13,975 nucleotides of DNA from RGIG8775 sp045612185 (GCA_045612185.1 JAZKYO010000010.1:1-13975); one strand, 5' to 3'; positions 1 to 6,194 are shown, counted from the first letter of the stretch. Notes: generated from the sequence alone by a model not told the origin. A program made the numbers and translations.

Positions 1-10
1 CCCTTGACTG

Positions 11-55
11 GCGCCACCTCGCCGGTGGGGGCTCCACGTGGCTGCTGTGCGAACA
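11..55. repeat. GC-rich edge segment with inverted-repeat relation to the left dispersed repeat
   Basis: This stretch contains a small hairpin, CCACC pairing with GGTGG around positions 15-29. It also contains TGTGCGAACA at 46-55, which is the exact inverse complement of TGTTCGCACA at 146-155 inside the neighbouring dispersed repeat. It may be a diverged partial copy of the same repeat in the opposite orientation, cut by the window edge. No gene is visible here. CCACGTGG at 33-40 resembles the core of parS but lacks the TGTT/AACA flanks. Confidence 0.35.
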
Positions 56-62
56 CACCTAA

Positions 63-219
63 AAACTACAATTTGAACACATCAATCCCATTCGTGTGCA
101 GAAAAATGGCGGTGTCGAGCCGACATTTTTCGGAGTGCGACCGTGTTGTTCGCACAATCCCTAAATCGTGGGCGCCGAAGGCAACAGGCCCGTCCGGCGA
201 GGACAAACTACAATTTGAA
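63..219. repeat. 15-bp direct repeats flanking the left dispersed repeat
   Basis: AAACTACAATTTGAA occurs at 63-77 and again, identically, at 205-219. The second copy starts directly after the end of the dispersed repeat (98-204). The 142-bp offset and the position either side of the repeat suggest a target-site duplication or one period of a tandem arrangement. The first copy is separated from the repeat edge by about 20 bp, so the repeat's true left boundary may lie nearer 78. Confidence 0.6.
98..204 (-). repeat. Dispersed intergenic repeat, copy L
   Basis: Read on the minus strand, this segment aligns along its whole length with 13759-13870 read on the plus strand, with a few small gaps. 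The best block is 35 bases identical in both copies (136-170 here, 13800-13834 there). Shared features are GTCCTCGCCG at one end, CTTCGGCGC, the 35-base core, TCCGAAAAA followed by TCGG, GACACC, and TTTTTCTGC at the other end. Inside the core, TGCGA and TCGCA can pair into a hairpin, and CCGA/TCGG can form a second. No open reading frame is convincing. It looks like a small non-coding repeat family of intergenic regions, MITE- or REP-like. The class is inference; the duplication is directly visible. Confidence 0.8.
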
Positions 220-227
220 AAACAAAT

Positions 228-256
228 AAAAACGCCATACGAATGATGGCGTTTTT
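228..256 (-). terminator. Intrinsic terminator after the membrane-protein gene
   Basis: An 11-bp perfect stem, AAAAACGCCAT (228-238) with ATGGCGTTTTT (246-256), closes a 7-nt loop. It lies 22 bp past the stop codon of the gene ending at 279. On the minus strand the distal arm ends in a U run, and the symmetry would let it work in both directions. Confidence 0.85.
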
Positions 257-278
257 GTTTTCGTTCTATTACTTATTG

Positions 279-971
279 TCACGGGACGTAGGTGTTGCCT
301 TGAACTGTAAAATCGTTTAATGATTTGTCGATCAGCGTAAGCAGTTGAGGTAGAAGCGCATAAACGATAATTACGCATATCGAAGCTATAAGCAATACGA
401 AGAAAAAGGTTCCGTAACCGCTTCCGTTGGCGTTGAAGCGCATTTCCGCGGTGTATTTCTTTTCTTCCGCAATATAGTAGTGACATTCATCAGGCTTGAT
501 TTTAAACGTAGGCTCCGGAAAGGACGGGATTCGCTTTCCCTGCTTTGCCGATTTCTTTCTGTTTTCTTCGTATATTACGCGCGCCTCGTTTGTTTTTGTG
601 ATAAATTCGTCTTTTTCAATACTGTTTACCACTCTGCCAAGTGTGTAACCCTTGAGCGCGTGTTTTATCAAAATGTTTTTTGAAAGTCCAAGTTCCTCGA
701 GCGTCATTGACTTCTCTGGACTAAACGCCTCGGCAGCGATAAGCTTTCTTACCATTTCGCCAAGAATCTTTTTCGTGTATATCGAATACACCGCGGCGAC
801 CAACGCGCCGATGAATATTCCAAATACTATTACGTGTATGTTAATTATCCCGTTGCTTCCGAGGTTGAAGTTGGTGTATCCCGATAAATCCGGATTGAAA
901 AATTCACGAATTCCGTTCAGAATATTACTCCAGAACTCGTTCCAGCTTGTTGCAAGCGCAATTTGTCTCAA
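279..971 (-). CDS. Unrecognised membrane protein with two transmembrane helices
   Basis: This 230-residue protein is not one I recognise. Two hydrophobic segments are clear: about residues 42-65 and about 186-213, the second starting with a run of phenylalanines. Between them is a charged stretch of about 120 residues rich in Lys and Glu. A short hydrophilic tail follows the second helix. There is no signal peptidase site and no catalytic motif that I can see. The start is TTG at 969-971; an AAGGAG ribosome site 6-7 nt upstream supports it, and no ATG start is better placed. The gene follows serS and its hairpin terminator on the same strand, and ends before a strong terminator. In related Firmicutes a DUF4446 protein often lies near parB and serS, but this sequence does not look like that family. 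Its role is unknown. Confidence 0.75.
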   Translation of the reverse strand: MRQIALATSWNEFWSNILNGIREFFNPDLSGYTNFNLGSNGIINIHVIVFGIFIGALVAAVYSIYTKKILGEMVRKLIAAEAFSPEKSMTLEELGLSKNILIKHALKGYTLGRVVNSIEKDEFITKTNEARVIYEENRKKSAKQGKRIPSFPEPTFKIKPDECHYYIAEEKKYTAEMRFNANGSGYGTFFFVLLIASICVIIVYALLPQLLTLIDKSLNDFTVQGNTYVP

Positions 972-1005
972 TTTATTCTCCTTATATATAATTCTTATTT
1001 AAAAA

Positions 1006-1037
1006 TTTTGGCAGTAAAAATGTTTTTACTGCCAAAA
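1006..1037 (-). terminator. Perfect-palindrome terminator after serS
   Basis: TTTTGGCAGTAAAAA (1006-1020) and TTTTTACTGCCAAAA (1023-1037) are exact complements with only two bases between them, so a few apical pairs must open to form the loop. On the minus strand the stem is followed by a U-rich run. It lies 13 bp beyond the serS stop codon, and the next gene starts 35 bp further on. Confidence 0.8.
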
Positions 1038-1050
1038 CTTTATTAGTCTA

Positions 1051-2331
1051 TTACTTTTTGATTATATCGCAGCCAACGTACTTGCGAAGAACTTCGGGTA
1101 CGGTAACGCTGCCGTCGGCGTTCTGATTCTGCTCAACAATCGCGGGGAATACGCGGCTTGTCGCAAGTCCACTTCCGTTGAGGGTGTGGAGATATTCAAT
1201 CTTACCGTTTTCTCTCTTAACTCTCATCATGCCGCGTCTTGCCTGGTAGTCACGGGCGTTGGAAACCGAGCTTACTTCCTTGTAACCGTCCATGGAAGGA
1301 ATGTGAATCTCAATGTCATATGTTCTCGCCATGGAAGCGGAGCAGTCCTCTGCCGCAAGCTTAACTGTTCTGAAATGGAATCCGAGACCCTTAACGATGT
1401 TCTCGGCGTTGGCAACAAGCTCTTCAAATGCCTCATCGCTCTTTTCGGGGAGAGTATACTGCACCATTTCAACTTTGTTGAACTGATGTCCTCTTACCAT
1501 TCCTCTCTCGTCGGCGCGGTAGCTTCCCGCCTCGCGTCTGAAGCAGGGGGTGTAGCTTATATATTTCTTGGGAAGATCAGCCTCTGTGAGAATTTCGTCT
1601 CTGTGAAGCGAAACAAGCGCGGTTTCTGCTGTGGGAAGCATAAATCTGCGTCTCTCGTCCTCTGCGGTTTCAAGCCAGTAAACGTCGTCCTGGAATTTGG
1701 GGAACTGACCCGCGGTAAGTCCGCACTCGTAGCCGAGCATATGGGGAACGAGCATAAGGTCGTAACCGTTTGCGAGATGCGTGTCGATAAAGTAGTTGAG
1801 AAGCGCCCACTCAAGTCGCGCGCCCATGCCGCCGTAAATCCAGAATCCGCTACCGGAAAGCTTTGTACCTCTCTTGTAGTCGATAAGACCGAGGTCGGTG
1901 CAGATATCAACGTGGTTTTTGGGCTCAAAATCGAACTTTCTGGGCTCTCCGTGGTATCTGAGAGGCTCGTTGTTCTCTTTTCCGCCGGGCTTGAGGTCGG
2001 TGTCGGGGAGATTGGGAAGTCCGAGCATGAAGGAAGTAAGCTGCGTTTCAACTTCCTTAAGCTTTTCCTCGTTTGTCTTAGTGTCAGCCGAAAGCTGTTT
2101 CATTTTTGCGAAAAGCTCAGTGGTATCCTTGCCCTCTTTCTTCATCTGGGGAATCATTTTAGAGGTCTTGTTCTGCTCAGCCTTAGCCGAATCAATAGCG
2201 GCGATAAGCTCGCGTCTCTCTCCGTCAAGGCGGAGAATCGCTTCAATTTCTTCTTTTGCGTCTTTGCCCTTCATCGCAAGTCTGTCAACAACTTCATCGG
2301 GGCATTCCTTTATATATTTAATGTCAAGCAT
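1051..2331 (-). CDS. serS: Serine--tRNA ligase (seryl-tRNA synthetase)
   Basis: This 426-residue class II synthetase charges tRNA-Ser with serine in the cytoplasm. Residues 1-105 form the charged helical hairpin (tRNA-binding arm). The catalytic core carries motif 2 at about 263-282 (FRREAGSYRADERGMVRGHQF) and motif 3 at about 385-395 (NGSGLATSRVF). TAETAL at 234-239 matches the TxE serine-binding loop. Length is normal for the family. The normally well-kept SSCSN segment reads SSVSN at 354-358, and the region GYECGLTAGQFPKF is unlike the usual bacterial form, so this may be a divergent SerRS lineage. I chose ATG at 2331 over the upstream ATG at 2382. It matches the family N-terminus and has AGAAAGGAA upstream, while the longer form would translate the parS site. 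The gene is 54 bp from parB with no visible promoter or T-box leader between, so it is probably co-transcribed with parA-parB. Confidence 0.95.
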   Translation of the reverse strand: MLDIKYIKECPDEVVDRLAMKGKDAKEEIEAILRLDGERRELIAAIDSAKAEQNKTSKMIPQMKKEGKDTTELFAKMKQLSADTKTNEEKLKEVETQLTSFMLGLPNLPDTDLKPGGKENNEPLRYHGEPRKFDFEPKNHVDICTDLGLIDYKRGTKLSGSGFWIYGGMGARLEWALLNYFIDTHLANGYDLMLVPHMLGYECGLTAGQFPKFQDDVYWLETAEDERRRFMLPTAETALVSLHRDEILTEADLPKKYISYTPCFRREAGSYRADERGMVRGHQFNKVEMVQYTLPEKSDEAFEELVANAENIVKGLGFHFRTVKLAAEDCSASMARTYDIEIHIPSMDGYKEVSSVSNARDYQARRGMMRVKRENGKIEYLHTLNGSGLATSRVFPAIVEQNQNADGSVTVPEVLRKYVGCDIIKK

Positions 2332-2361
2332 TTTGATAGTTCCTTTCTGTGTTTCGACAAA

Positions 2362-2377
2362 TGTTTCACGTGAAACA
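2362..2377. promoter_or_regulatory. parS: parS site 1 (parB-serS gap)
   Basis: TGTTTCACGTGAAACA is a perfect 16-bp palindrome matching the Bacillus parS consensus TGTTNCACGTGAAACA. With its flanks the symmetry extends to 20 bp. ParB is expected to load here and slide outward as a CTP-bound clamp. In B. subtilis one parS lies inside spo0J; here the site is in the gap just after parB. Confidence 0.95.
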
Positions 2378-2385
2378 TTCAAAAA

Positions 2386-3315
2386 TTAGCCTTCTACGAA
2401 GATATCGTCTCCGCAAATGGTCTTGAGAAGAGCCTCGAGGTCATCGTTGTCGTCAAAAGTAAGTTCAACGACGCGCTTTCTTGAGGTCTGAATGATTTTC
2501 ACCTTGCGTCCGAGAACTTCCTGAGAACGATGCTCAAGGTCTTTCATATAAGAACGAGCCATCGCTTTGTAGGGCGAAGGAAGCTCAGGCTCTTCGTCAG
2601 TTTCTTTTTCTGCGAGCTCGTTGAGCTTTCTTACCGCGTTTTCAACCTCGCGAACCGAAAGAGGTGACTCATTTTCGATGCTTTCGGCAATTTTTCTTGC
2701 AAGAGGAAGGATGTTATCCTCGTCCTTGAGTCCGAGAAGTGCTTTTGCGTGTCCTGCGGTGATCATTCCGTCGCGGAGCATTTCGAGGGCTTCTTCGGGA
2801 AGGTCGAGAAGACGAAGCATATTTGCGATAGCGGGGCGGCTCTTGCCAACTTGTGCCGCAACCTCTTCCTGTTTGAGTCCGAAATTGTTTATGAGCGCGG
2901 CGTAAGCCATAGCTTCTTCAACGGGATTGAGGTCTTCTCTCTGCACGTTTTCGATGATTGATACCTGCGCGGTTTTGAGCTCGTCGCTGTCGATGACCAT
3001 TGCGGGTATTTCGGTAAGACCTGCGAGTTTTGAGGCTCTCCAGCGTCTTTCACCCGCGATTATCTCGTACATGCCGGGAACGTCGGGATTCTTGCGCACA
3101 ACTATGGGCTGAAGAAGACCAAATCTGCCTATGGAATCGGCAAGCTGTTCGAGCGCTTCTTTGTCGAAATTCTTTCTGGGCTGGTCCTTTCTGGGCTCTA
3201 TCTCAGAGAGTCTTATCATTTCTGCGGGGCCACTGTTGCCGGATGCCATTTCGTTGTCTTCAAAAATATCTAAAAAACTGCGGCCAAGTCCGCCTCTTTG
3301 TTTCTTTTCTGCCAT
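2386..3315 (-). CDS. parB: Chromosome-partitioning protein ParB (Spo0J)
   Basis: This 309-residue protein is a centromere-binding CTPase. Residues 9-18 (GLGRSFLDIF) are the N-terminal ParA-stimulating segment. The CTP-binding domain has GERRWRA (88-94) and ENVQRED (122-128). The helix-turn-helix runs from about 147 to 190 with GKSR and TAGHARAL. The C-terminal dimerisation domain occupies roughly 250-309. Residues equivalent to Caulobacter ParB 173 and 201 are Arg160 and Gly188, the ParB rather than Noc state. Start: ATG at 3315 has AAGGAGG about 9 nt upstream and matches the family N-terminus. A longer reading from 3354 would overlap parA and is not needed. It follows parA by 22 bp, so the two are one operon. 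ParB loads at the six parS sites nearby, recruits SMC in known systems, and triggers ParA ATP hydrolysis. Confidence 0.96.
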   Translation of the reverse strand: MAEKKQRGGLGRSFLDIFEDNEMASGNSGPAEMIRLSEIEPRKDQPRKNFDKEALEQLADSIGRFGLLQPIVVRKNPDVPGMYEIIAGERRWRASKLAGLTEIPAMVIDSDELKTAQVSIIENVQREDLNPVEEAMAYAALINNFGLKQEEVAAQVGKSRPAIANMLRLLDLPEEALEMLRDGMITAGHAKALLGLKDEDNILPLARKIAESIENESPLSVREVENAVRKLNELAEKETDEEPELPSPYKAMARSYMKDLEHRSQEVLGRKVKIIQTSRKRVVELTFDDNDDLEALLKTICGDDIFVEG

Positions 3316-3337
3316 TTTCAAAGTCCTCCTTATTATA

Positions 3338-4108
3338 TTATATTCTTTCCACAAGTTCTTTTGCTACTTCAAGGTACTGCTTTGCGCCCTTTGCGTTCTT
3401 GTCATAGTAGTACGCGGGCTTTCCGTAGCCGGGGGCTTCGGTGAGCTTTACGTTTCTCGAAATGCAGGTGTCGAATATCTTATCTGCGTAGTACTTCTTA
3501 AGTTCTGTCATTACCTGCATGGAAAGCAAGTATCTGCCGTCGTACATGGTGATAAGTATTCCGCTGAGCGTAAGCTCGGGGTTGAACTTCTTTTTTATGC
3601 CCTTGATTGTCTGAATGAGCTGAGAAAGTCCTTCCATTGCGTAATAGGAACACTGCATGGGGACAATTATTCCGTCACTTGCGGTAAATGCGTTGATTGT
3701 AAGCATTCCAAGCGAAGGAGGACAGTCGATTATTATATAATCGTAACTGTTGAGTACGGGTTTCAAACCTTCTTTGAGGCGATAGGGCATTTCGTCGTTC
3801 TCGTAAAGGTCATAGAACTCAAATTCCACTCCTGCGAGACTTTTATCTGTGGGAATGAGCCATAAATTGTTGAACTCGGTTTCGAGAGTTGCGTCCTTTG
3901 CTTCGGCTTTTCCAGTTAAAACGTCAATTATTGACACAGGAAGCTGCTTTTTGGCTACGCCGAGACCGCTGGTGGTGTTTCCCTGCGGGTCGAGGTCGAT
4001 GATGAGAACCTTGTGTCCGAGCACGCCAAGTGACGCCGCTACGTTTATGGCAGACGTTGTTTTACCTACGCCGCCTTTCTGATTGGCGAATGATATGATT
4101 TTTGCCAT
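3338..4108 (-). CDS. parA: Chromosome-partitioning ATPase ParA (Soj)
   Basis: This 256-residue deviant Walker ATPase has the full signature. Residues 11-18 (KGGVGKTT) are the P-loop with its signature lysine Lys11. IIDLDPQGN (36-44) is the A-prime motif. YDYIIIDCPP (122-131) is Walker B, and SRNVKLTEAPGYGKP lies near 218-231. It is a short chromosomal type without an N-terminal DNA-binding domain. It binds the nucleoid in the ATP dimer state and, with ParB, drives origin segregation; in Bacillus it also regulates DnaA. ATG at 4108 has AAGGAG 8-9 nt upstream. A good promoter lies 33 bp upstream of the start, so parA-parB (and probably serS) form their own unit separate from noc. Confidence 0.97.
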   Translation of the reverse strand: MAKIISFANQKGGVGKTTSAINVAASLGVLGHKVLIIDLDPQGNTTSGLGVAKKQLPVSIIDVLTGKAEAKDATLETEFNNLWLIPTDKSLAGVEFEFYDLYENDEMPYRLKEGLKPVLNSYDYIIIDCPPSLGMLTINAFTASDGIIVPMQCSYYAMEGLSQLIQTIKGIKKKFNPELTLSGILITMYDGRYLLSMQVMTELKKYYADKIFDTCISRNVKLTEAPGYGKPAYYYDKNAKGAKQYLEVAKELVERI

Positions 4109-4140
4109 TGATTATCTCCTTGGTAATTTTATACGGTTAT

Positions 4141-4169
4141 ATTATATCACAATGTTATGATATTTGCAA
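4141..4169 (-). promoter_or_regulatory. Promoter for parA-parB
   Basis: On the minus strand TTGCAA (4164-4169) and TATAAT (4141-4146) are separated by 17 bp. Predicted transcription starts near 4134, leaving a leader of about 25 nt before parA. The nearest parS site (4223-4238) is about 54 bp upstream of the -35, so spreading ParB would cover this promoter. Confidence 0.8.
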
Positions 4170-4222
4170 CAGTTTTTTGAGAAATAATTTTAAAAAATGT
4201 CGAAAATAGTTGATTTTGAAAA

Positions 4223-4238
4223 TGTTCCACGTGAAACA
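4223..4238. promoter_or_regulatory. parS: parS site 2 (noc-parA array, first)
   Basis: TGTTCCACGTGAAACA is identical to the commonest B. subtilis parS form. It is the parA-proximal member of a three-site array and is followed by a spacer containing GCTTGCTGTCGAAAA, repeated after the next site. Confidence 0.96.
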
Positions 4239-4259
4239 TGGGCGCTTGCTGTCGAAAAA

Positions 4260-4275
4260 TGTTCCACGTGAAACA
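4260..4275. promoter_or_regulatory. parS: parS site 3 (noc-parA array, middle)
   Basis: TGTTCCACGTGAAACA lies 37 bp after site 2 and is identical to it. The following spacer again has GTGCTTGCTGTCGAAAA, so site plus spacer looks duplicated as a unit. Confidence 0.96.
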
Positions 4276-4299
4276 TTGGAGGTGCTTGCTGTCGAAAAT

Positions 4300-4315
4300 T
4301 GTTTCACGTGGAACA
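4300..4315. promoter_or_regulatory. parS: parS site 4 (noc-parA array, last)
   Basis: TGTTTCACGTGGAACA is the inverse complement of sites 2 and 3. It lies 40 bp after site 3 and ends three bases before the noc stop codon. Confidence 0.95.
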
Positions 4316-4318
4316 TAC

Positions 4319-5155
4319 CTATGCGTTTTTGCGAACGGTTAAAGTGATTGTGATTGATTTGTCGTCACTTCTGCGGTTAATAATTAGATTTTTGCTATCT
4401 TTTTGGAGCTTTGCTATGTATCTGTATATGCTTGTGCATATCTTTTCGGGGGTATAGCTTGTTTTCGCCTGCGCCTGTGGCGGTTGCTTGCTTCCACCGA
4501 TCAGTTCGGAAATGTATTTTTCGGTTTGACTTACATTTAATTTGTTGATAACAACGTATTCCAAAACCTGCTTGCGCTCAATTGGATTTGCGATTCTTAA
4601 CAATGCGCGAGCGTGTCGCTCGCTAAGATCGGATTTAATGATCATTAATTGTTCTTCCTGCGTTAATTTTAGTAGGCGCAGCTTGTTGGCTACTGCTGAT
4701 TGGCTTAGGCTCATTTTTGCGGCAATTTCCTCTTGCGTTAGGCAAAATACGGTTGATAATCTTGAAAAAGCTTGCGCCTGCTCGAAAAAATTCAGGTTTT
4801 TTCTCAGTAAATTCTCAATAATTGCGAGTTCTGCCGAGGATTCTTCGGTTGCGTTGATGATAATGCAGGATATATATTCCATGCCTAGCATTTTGCATGC
4901 TCTGAAGCGTCGTTCGCCTGCAACCAACTCGTACAGCGGCATAATAGCCCCGGGGCTGTTGATTTCACGCACGCTTAGCGGTTGAAGCAATCCGTAACGT
5001 CTGATGGAGTCTGCCAATTTGCTGATTTCGTTGATATCGAATTCGATTCGCGGCTGATTTGGGTTTGGAATTATTTGTGATGGCTTGATTGAATATACAA
5101 TTGCGTTGATTTTTTCTTCTTTGTATACTTCTTTTACAATGTTTTTCTTTTTCAT
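4319..5155 (-). CDS. noc: Nucleoid occlusion protein Noc (ParB paralogue)
   Basis: This 278-residue protein is a ParB-fold CTP-dependent clamp. The nucleotide domain has GERRFRA (80-86) and ENLLRKN (114-120); the helix-turn-helix is about 140-183. Residues Gln152, Lys158, Lys163 and Arg180 match, with exact spacing, the four positions (173, 179, 184, 201 in Caulobacter numbering) that convert ParB to Noc specificity. So I call it Noc rather than a second ParB. In Bacillus, Noc binds a different palindrome, attaches DNA to the membrane and blocks FtsZ over the nucleoid. The N-terminus (MKKKNIVKEVYKEEK) could be weakly amphipathic but is unlike B. subtilis Noc. The ENxQR motif has Leu for Gln, which is unusual. 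ATG at 5155 has AAAGGAG close upstream, and the promoter lies between it and the earlier ATG at 5200, which rules out the longer form. Confidence 0.9.
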   Translation of the reverse strand: MKKKNIVKEVYKEEKINAIVYSIKPSQIIPNPNQPRIEFDINEISKLADSIRRYGLLQPLSVREINSPGAIMPLYELVAGERRFRACKMLGMEYISCIIINATEESSAELAIIENLLRKNLNFFEQAQAFSRLSTVFCLTQEEIAAKMSLSQSAVANKLRLLKLTQEEQLMIIKSDLSERHARALLRIANPIERKQVLEYVVINKLNVSQTEKYISELIGGSKQPPQAQAKTSYTPEKICTSIYRYIAKLQKDSKNLIINRRSDDKSITITLTVRKNA

Positions 5156-5185
5156 ACGCTCTCCTTTAACTTTTTGTTCCTTTTT

Positions 5186-5214
5186 ATTATATAATAGCAT
5201 TACTTGTATGCGAA
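5186..5214 (-). promoter_or_regulatory. Promoter for noc
   Basis: On the minus strand TTCGCA (5209-5214) and a perfect TATAAT (5186-5191) are 17 bp apart. The -35 is imperfect (4 of 6). Transcription would start near 5179, which leaves about 24 nt of leader with the ribosome site and excludes the ATG at 5200. Confidence 0.65.
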
Positions 5215-5338
5215 AGTTGTCGATTCATATGAAAAGTGAAAATTAATGTTGTTGGTTTGTTATTGTGCGCTCGAATTAACGGTGCTGAAACGGAATTAAT
5301 TTGAAGTTTGACGAAATTGGCGTTTTAAGGTCGGAAAA

Positions 5339-5354
5339 TGTTTCACGTGGAACA
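5339..5354. promoter_or_regulatory. parS: parS site 5 (noc-rsmG gap)
   Basis: TGTTTCACGTGGAACA abuts the U-tract side of the rsmG terminator; its last base is shared with that A/T run. It lies about 125 bp upstream of the noc -35. With sites 2-4, noc is flanked by parS on both sides. Confidence 0.95.
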
Positions 5355-5390
5355 AAAAATCGCCACCCTGAGCTGTTTTGCCGGGTGGCG
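5354..5390 (-). terminator. Intrinsic terminator after rsmG
   Basis: On the minus strand CGCCACCC (complement of 5383-5390) pairs with GGGTGGCG (complement of 5361-5368) across a 14-nt loop, followed by a run of six T. It starts 5 bp after the rsmG stop codon, so noc must use its own promoter. Confidence 0.88.
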
Positions 5391-5395
5391 AATGA

Positions 5396-6127
5396 TTATA
5401 AAGGTTTCTTTTTGATTTGCGAGTAGTTTCTTGGGTATTTTGGGCTTGTGCGGCTCTTTTTTGTTGCTATAACTATACATCTTCCCTCGGATCCCTGCGT
5501 GGTAATAAGCTCATATCTGTTAATGTTTGGCTCCTTAATTGGCTCCGCACCTAACAGTTCCGGGGCGTTTGTGAGCTCTTCGTCGCTTAACTTGCCTTTC
5601 ATGGCGATAAATTTTCCGCCCAATTTTACAAAAGGGATACAAAGCTCAGACAGTACGGGAAGGCTCGCTACGGCCCTCGCAATACAAATATCGAACTTTT
5701 CTCTGTATTCAAGAGATTGCGATAGTTCTTCGGCTCTGCCCGATACGGCGGCAAGATTGGGTAGTTCTAACAGTTTTGCGCTTTCATTAACGTAATTTAT
5801 TCGCTTTTCTGTGCTGTCGATGCCGAGAATGGTCAGGTCGGGCCTTGCTATTGCCAATGGAAGTGACGGAAAGCCGCCTCCACATCCCACGTCGCAGACT
5901 TTTGCACCGTGGGGAATATATTTTGCTGCCAAAACTGAATCGGCAAGGTGCTTTGCGATTATATCTGCGGTGTCCGTGATTGCTGTGAGGTTCATGTTTG
6001 CGTTCACTTCCAACATATGTTCGCTCATCCTGAACATCTTGTTTATGATGTCATCTGTGCAAAACTCTTGCAGGCTGTTTTTATAAAAAATATCTTTGTA
6101 TAGTTCAAAAAACTCTTCTCTGATCAT
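5396..6127 (-). CDS. rsmG: 16S rRNA (guanine-527-N7)-methyltransferase RsmG
   Basis: This 243-residue SAM-dependent enzyme makes m7G527 in 16S rRNA. NLTAI at 46-50 is the family signature. CDVGCGGGFPSLPLAI (78-93) is the SAM-binding motif. RAVASL at 151-156 is the conserved active-site stretch. The tail KYPRN...KKKPL is typical. Length and start fit the family; ATG at 6127 has AAAGGTG about 8 nt upstream, a slightly weak site. In most Firmicutes rsmG lies next to noc and parA, as here, but its usual upstream partner mnmG (gidA) is replaced by thiI. There is no clear promoter in the 67-bp gap from thiI, so thiI-rsmG are probably co-transcribed. Confidence 0.96.
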   Translation of the reverse strand: MIREEFFELYKDIFYKNSLQEFCTDDIINKMFRMSEHMLEVNANMNLTAITDTADIIAKHLADSVLAAKYIPHGAKVCDVGCGGGFPSLPLAIARPDLTILGIDSTEKRINYVNESAKLLELPNLAAVSGRAEELSQSLEYREKFDICIARAVASLPVLSELCIPFVKLGGKFIAMKGKLSDEELTNAPELLGAEPIKEPNINRYELITTQGSEGRCIVIATKKSRTSPKYPRNYSQIKKKPL

Positions 6128-6168
6128 AAATTTTCACCTTTTAGCGTGATTTGAGGCTTGATAACGAA

Positions 6169-6184
6169 TGTTCCACGTGGAACA
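6169..6184. promoter_or_regulatory. parS: parS site 6 (rsmG-thiI gap)
   Basis: TGTTCCACGTGGAACA is a perfect 16-bp palindrome with the same core as the other sites. It is the rightmost parS in the window, 10 bp after the thiI stop codon. Confidence 0.93.
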
Positions 6185-6194
6185 TCGCAAATTG

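Noticed and set aside
33..40. CCACGTGG as a seventh parS
   Set aside because: Only the core matches; the TGTT and AACA arms are missing. The CACGTG cores near 12150 and 13476 fail for the same reason.
1186..2373. Long plus-strand open frame antisense to serS
   Set aside because: It is the shadow of serS codon bias; there is no ribosome site and the minus strand encodes a full synthetase.
2332..2382. Upstream ATG for serS at 2382
   Set aside because: It would translate the parS site into a non-conserved N-terminal extension; ATG at 2331 fits the family and has its own ribosome site.
3316..3354. Upstream ATG for parB at 3354
   Set aside because: It overlaps the end of parA and translates the ribosome site AAGGAGG; ATG at 3315 matches the family start.
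4142..4321. Replication origin with DnaA boxes in the noc-parA gap
   Set aside because: The repeats here are parS sites; I see no cluster of TTATNCACA boxes in this gap, and dnaA is not in the window.
5156..5200. Upstream ATG for noc at 5200
   Set aside because: It lies upstream of the predicted transcription start near 5179, overlapping the promoter spacer; ATG at 5155 has AAAGGAG.
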